In this document: in pieces, positions 59,122 through 64,000 of the stretch
Numbering within the stretch: the first letter of the stretch is position 1
Layout of the letters: every line of letters begins with the position of its first letter
Assembly (NCBI GenBank): GCA_029817715.1
Contig: JARUPY010000474.1
Location: 7,874,001-7,938,000, forward strand
Source of the DNA: Melastoma dodecandrum
Lineage: Eukaryota > Streptophyta > Magnoliopsida > Myrtales > Melastomataceae
Length of the DNA: 64,000 nucleotides
Direction: 5' to 3'
Program-made: the position numbers and the translations under genes
The notes under the pieces: model-generated
What the model saw: only the letters and a program-made list of their open reading frames with translations
What the model was told of the DNA's origin: nothing
The model's database searches: none

Positions 59122-61481
59122 GCAGTGTCAAAGCCAAGAACTCCAAAGCAATATATCCCCAGGGAGTCGACTAGAGCAAAGACGCTAGCAAATGAAAAGG
59201 GAGAATTATACAAACAACACTTTCGTTTTCAAGAGTTAAATGAAATTACATGAGCTTATTTCGTTTACGTCCTTTGTCTCGTGGGCAGGTACAAGAACTC
59301 CTCACACAAATGGCACAAAACTCCTATGACAAAGGCGAGGGCGGTAGGGTGGAAAAGCTTCACGCCAAAGTCCTGCAGCAATTTCGTCAAACCTTCGATT
59401 CCATCGGACGAAGAAGCAATGACGAAATCATATAAAAGGGAAGTACCAAAACTCTACTTCACCTTTCTTACAAATGAAGTTACACGAGCAAACTTCATTC
59501 TTACTCTAACAGGAACAAGTCGCATAAACTCCCTTGTTTCTCATCATCTGTTTGATAGGTACATGAGCTTCCTTACACAACAGACATCAAGCAAGAGTAA
59601 CTATCTCGTCGATCCTTTGATTCCTACGGACAAAGATGCAATGACGAAACACATAGAAAAGGGAAGTATCAAAACTCTACTTCGCCTTTCGTATAAATGA
59701 AGTTGCATGAACAAACTTCATTCTTACTTTAAAAGAAAACAAGTTACATGAGCTCACTTGTTGTCTGTCCTTTGCTTAGTGTAGGTACATGAGCATCCTA
59801 CATTTTGGACAAAGGCGCGGGCGGTTGGGTGGAAAATTTCGAACCAAAGCTTCGAAATTGCCTTCGTCATCACCCAAAGATGACCATACTTAAAGGGAGT
59901 ATCATCTGCACTGCTCTCTAACAAAATTTCTCATATTTTCCCAGATGTCGTACATCGGTTTCCCCAGCCAGAGTCCTGCCTTCATTCAAGCTGGAGTTAT
60001 TTACATGCATCGCATTCCTCGATTATCATTGAGACAGACATATCCATCTCATCTCCCCAGCGGAATTTTACTTCATTAACTGCCCAAGCAAGAGTCGAAG
60101 CAACGGCGTGGGTGGTCGGGTGGAAGCCGTTTGATCCTAATCTCAAAGAACATGACTGGGGCATGAAAGTGCAAACACTCTACCCTCGGAAGTGCACAAG
60201 AGCACTACAGAGGTTTGAGTATCTAAACCCATTCATTTCTTAAACATTCGTGTGCTCATTTGCATATAATTTAAAATTATCTTCAATAAAAAATGCTTCT
60301 GAGCGAGAATGGAGAAGGCAAACCTATTCCTAAACACTTTCCCAGGGTGATGAGCGCAAACACTGTAAGGATTCATACACGAGTCTTCAGGCGGATAACG
60401 AATCCTTTGACAAAAGATGCTCTAAACCGGGATGAGATCGAGCATTTCTTCTCTATCCCAAACACGAAACATCGCCCATTGCTAGCCCCTTTCGAGCCAA
60501 AGTTGAAGTTTTCGTACACACTACACCCAAGAAGTTTAAGGACCGCCTCACATCGAGGATTAAAGGGAGATCTTGTAGCTAGAAACCGGAAGCAACAGAT
60601 CGTAGAGGCTACACTTCCTTAAGATTCAAGCAAAAAGGTATCATTGACAGTTAAGCCCACCAGTTGAGTCGTTCCCAAGGGCCGAACTCCTCAAAGAACT
60701 TCTCAAAAAACGACACAGATACCAAAGGAAAATATTAGAAAGCAAAACAGGGCAAATCCCCGTAATTCAGAAAAGAAAGAATTAGCACAAAGACCAAAGG
60801 TCTGCAAAAGAAAGCGCAAAATAAAAATCAAAAGAGCAAAATGAAGCATCAGGGCCGACATTGATGGTCGCAAAAGCAAAGGTGCCACCCTTCAAAGACA
60901 AAGCTTTCCCCAAAGTGGATTTTTCAGACCAATTATTCATGCCCCAACAAAACACGTCAGCTGGTGAGCTGCCTGAAAGATGAAGAATTTGCTTGAATGG
61001 TGAAATCTCTACAATCCAGTAGCTTTCGATGAGGTCCTTAAACTTTTCCTTCAGATGACGAATTTAAACTTTTAGTCTAAAGGCCTTAAGCCAAAGCCAC
61101 ATTACAACCTAGGCAAAGACTCCTTTGACCGGTACATGAGCATCCAAATCAAGGGACTTCTAAAATCCAACTGAGATGGCTTTTTAGAAATGACAGTAGG
61201 ATACGAGAGAGGTCAGAAGCCCTTCTTTAATCTCGCTCTGAAGCAATTTTAACAAATCTCATAAAATAACGCAATAAATAAAACAAGACATAGATGGATG
61301 TCGTAATCATGCATGCTTGATTACTCTTTACTTCATAAAGTCATTGTCATGGCTAATGATTTTTTCTTGATGAGCTCTCAGGATACATTTTGGTCAAAGA
61401 CAACTTTGAAACCTAATTTAAGGCATTTATTATATCCTTGTGAGAAAACTTTCTCAAATTCTCTCACAAGGAGGGGCAAAC
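59122..61481 (+). other. 3' untranslated region of the Ogre-type element, with imperfect repeats
   Basis: About 2.36 kb. A unit of about 223 bp is repeated: AAAAGGGAAGTA(C/T)CAAAACT, then CTACTTC, at 59434 and 59657, with a diverged earlier part from 59224. GCG(A/C/T)GGG(C/T)GGT(A/T/C)GGGTGGAA recurs three times (near 59331, 59816 and 60106). The region ends in the polypurine tract AAGGAGGGGCAAAC at 61468-61481. A 109-codon frame at 60293-60622 has no domain and is not called. Confidence 0.7.
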
Positions 61482-63700
61482 TGTAATGCCTTAAATTAAT
61501 GGGCCGACCCAATTTTGCATCCAAAGCCCAGTTCTTGTTAAAAGCCCAAAGCCCACCATTCCGAAAAAGACCAAAGTCCGGCTCTAACAAGGCAAGCCCA
61601 ACAAAGCCCAAGCCCAACCACATTTTTATTTATTTTATTTATTTTGTTGTTTTATTTTGTTTACTTTCAAGATTATCCACTCCCTAACGGCCTAAACAAA
61701 CCCAAAGGACGTCGAACAATTTTCGGGGGAAGGAGCCAACAGTTCGCCACTTGGCACTCCATCATTGGCTAAGGGAAAAGATTCCCCAAGGCCTGAACGC
61801 GGAAAACGGTTTGGAGGAAGGGTGGATTAAAGATTTTTGAAAAAAAAAAAGAAAAAAGACAGAGAACGATCCGGTCGGTGGGGGGTCTTCTTCTTTTTTT
61901 TGGCTGGAGACTCTTTCCTGGGGGGTGAGGGGAAGACCTTTTCCCTACACCAACAGGACCTCAGTAGCTCACTGGACGACGACCCGGTTTTCTTCAGTCA
62001 CCTCTGCACAAGGTAAGAAGGAAACCTCCACCGGAACCCCTCCCGTCGACGGCCAACCCACGTAAACAGTCAACAACAACCGTGGAGAGACGTACCTCAA
62101 CACCAAAATTCTCCCTCTCTCTGTTGCAGAAACGGGAACAAGCTCCCGTTTAGATGACCGATCATCTCCATTCTCCTGCCAACAATGGAGAACCAGCCCA
62201 AGCTCCTCGCGGACGCTTCGTGCTTTAAGCTTCTCCATTTGACACTTGCTTGATCGAGTTTTGTTTGTTCGAAAAAGGCAGCCTGTTTCTGTGTATGAGT
62301 GGAATAGCTGCCTCTGTTTTTTCGGACATAACTCGAACATCAAAGCTCCGTTTCACCTGAAATTGGTTGGAACGGATTTCTCTTTAAATTTTCTAAAACT
62401 TTTGTGTTATACACTTTTCTGTTAAACATACACATCCTGGTCAAATCGCTGTTGGAGTGCAGATAGAACAGATGTGCTATCGCATTTCAGGGCAGATTCA
62501 TACTAGCGCTTTTGAAACCATATTTGAGCCCTCTACAAATCTTATTCTTTGAGTTTTTGCTTTCGGGATCATCTGGTTAGTCTAAACATTCAGAAAAGAC
62601 GAAGACTTCTAATGTCTCTTGCCCTTTTGCGGCAGCATGAGTATCTTGCGCACCAGGTAGCGTAATTTACTCGTTTGAGTTCTGAATGGATTAAAATTGA
62701 ACGGAGAGTTAGATCTTTTAATTTACTACAATTTCTGTGTTTTACACTTTTTATTTGCAACAAGTTTAGCCTACAGTCAAACATGGTCAAACTTGATCTG
62801 CGGTGCTGGCCGATTGAAACACCTTCTATTCGAATGTCTAGATTCTCCGCTACGCTGGCAGAAAACTACAGATCCATTTTTCCTAAAATTTTTCATGCAA
62901 AATCATGCTTGAGTTATCTAGCATGTGACAAAATTTCATATTTTTTTGACGAAAGAGTGAGGAGTTATGAAATTTTCTTTTCTCATCATTCTGCTGGTCA
63001 GGGATTGCTTATGCAAGAGACTGAATTACATTCTTTGCTTTGTAGAATGAGATCCCCCCGTTGGATTCGTTTGAAATTTTATATTCTGATTTCTTATCAA
63101 GATACAGATCTGTAGGTTTTGATTTCACTTAGATCGGATAATTCTAAGTGAAGTTATGCTCTTATTTCCAAACCTGCGTATGCTGCATTCTCATCTATGC
63201 TACGGCTGACTTTGCGTGTGCATAATTCGCAATTCCACCGTTGGATTTTGCTGATATTTGACAAACATGCTTGTTATTAATTTTTTTACTTAATGTGCGG
63301 TTAGATCTTAAATATTTTGAATTAGTTGAAACTTGTGCTCGTTTCTTTGATTTCGAATTGTTGTTTTGGACTTTGAAAATGAAAGTCAACTAATCACTCT
63401 TACATTTTCTTTGTATGTACACTGAGCACGCAATTTTGGAAGAACAACTCCAATCTTTCGAAGACTGACTTGAAGGCGCGCGTATCAAACCGCGTGGATC
63501 CACCCCGGCCTAAAAAACCGCGGGTTCGAAGACAAAGCGGCCCCAACCTTCAATCTAAGGTACAAAGGGGAGGTGCGGGCCTCCTCGAATTTCATTTTAA
63601 AAGCCCACTTGTAACGGATTACGGGCCCAAGTGCATAGGCCCGCAATCACCGCCCCTTCCCCGCTCTTTTTATCTAAATTATTGTCTGTGGTTGCGCGTG
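61482..63700 (+). repeat. 3' LTR of the Ogre-type element, with 1.5-kb internal deletion
   Basis: It matches 45309-46044 and then 47572-49045 of the 5' LTR. The join (GGACGC then TTCGTGC at 62216/62217) shows that 1527 bases were lost here or gained in the 5' copy. Similarity to the 5' LTR stops at 63700. Confidence 0.88.
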
Positions 63701-64000
63701 CGACTTAGGCTTTAGGTTTATACGTCGCATGCCTGATTTTAAACAAACAAACATAAGTTCGGGTCCAACGCCCGTTAAAACGTCGATAAGAGTCCGGCCC
63801 ACTCCCGGATCGGGCCCAATACCCGTCAATCAAAAGTTAAATATTTTTTAGACAAATCGCCACCCTTTTCGCATGTGGTAGGATACTAAGGTTAGTAAAT
63901 AGGAATCCCCGAACCCAGACTCTGATTTTTCCGACTTAAAATCAAAATTTTTTAACTAAGTCGGTGGCGACTCCGAACTGTTTTCCAAAGTTAAAACAAA
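63701..64000 (+). other. Sequence after the matching part of the 3' LTR, ending with a second PBS-like motif
   Basis: Three hundred bases unlike the tail of the 5' LTR. AAGTCGGTGGCGACTCCGAA near 63957-63976 carries TGGCGACTCC, the same ten bases that start the primer-binding site at 49311. It may be a different LTR tail plus leader of a related element. The window ends before this can be settled. Confidence 0.45.

Larger units (their letters stand above)
45309..63700 (+). mobile_element. Ogre/Tat-type Ty3-gypsy retrotransposon, coding region intact
   Basis: The order is long 5' LTR (from TGTAATGCC at 45309), primer-binding site, an extra ORF upstream of gag, gag-protease, a stop-containing spacer, RT-RNase H-second RNase H-integrase, a long 3' untranslated region with repeats, a polypurine tract and a 3' LTR (TGTAATGCC at 61482). 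A second RNase H of archaeal type, an extra ORF before gag and very long LTRs together define the Tat/Ogre lineage. All coding modules are open and the shared LTR parts differ at only a few percent of sites by eye, so insertion is fairly recent. The right limit is uncertain because LTR similarity ends at 63700. Confidence 0.93.

Noticed and set aside
60293..60622. 109-codon frame in the Ogre 3' untranslated region
   Set aside because: No domain, no clear start context, in a repeat-bearing untranslated region.

Overview
The window is nuclear DNA of a flowering plant, probably a eudicot. The evidence is spliced genes with GT-AG introns, plant-only gene families (a LEC1-type NF-YB, a class I phospholipase A1, an NAC fragment, a plant epsin) and plant transposon lineages (Tat/Ogre Ty3-gypsy, Ty1-copia, MULE, hAT, a tRNA-derived SINE). 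No species can be named from sequence alone. Only two host genes look intact: a LEC1-type NF-YB transcription factor gene (14173-14829, minus) and a chloroplast-type class I phospholipase A1 gene (about 40931-42352, plus). A third, full-length epsin gene (16.1-20.1 kb, minus) keeps its exon layout but carries several frameshifts, a stop and a broken splice site, so it is called a pseudogene.

Layout. 0.2-0.9 kb: hAT (RICESLEEPER-type) transposase remnant, minus. 2451-11415: Ty3-gypsy element of the Tat type on the minus strand, with paired LTRs, a CCGTG target duplication, a primer-binding site, a polypurine tract, decayed gag/protease/RT and an antisense extra ORF next to the 3' LTR. Its second RNase H and integrase are missing, and in their place lies a piece of an NAC transcription factor gene with its intron. 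14.2-20.1 kb: NF-YB gene and epsin pseudogene. 21.5-24.5 kb: broken copia element. It runs straight into 24472-29778, a tandem array of about 7.6 copies of a ~697-bp unit that carries a copia LTR-like signature. 29.8-30.8 kb: DUF659/hAT remnant cut by the end of the array. 31-37.5 kb: copia LTR remnants in both orientations and a complete SINE with target duplications. 40.9-42.4 kb: phospholipase A1. 43734-44725: non-autonomous MULE with ~340-bp terminal inverted repeats and a perfect 9-bp target duplication.

45309 to the right edge: a large Ogre/Tat-type retrotransposon, plus strand, with all coding modules open. They are an ORF1 upstream of gag (49988-51178), gag-protease (51484-55416), and RT-RNase H-second RNase H-integrase (to 59121). 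Gag-protease and pol are separated by stop codons. A GT-AG intron (55413-55718) would remove the first stop and join them exactly in frame, the expression arrangement described for Ogre elements. The 3' untranslated region has imperfect repeats, and the 3' LTR begins at 61482. The 3' LTR lacks 1.5 kb present in the 5' LTR, and the two copies stop matching at 49045/63700.

The host genes show no functional linkage. The most unusual items are the NAC segment inside the Tat element, the LTR-derived satellite-like array, the predicted Ogre intron, and extra ORFs of plant-mobile-domain type in two different Tat elements (one antisense, one sense).
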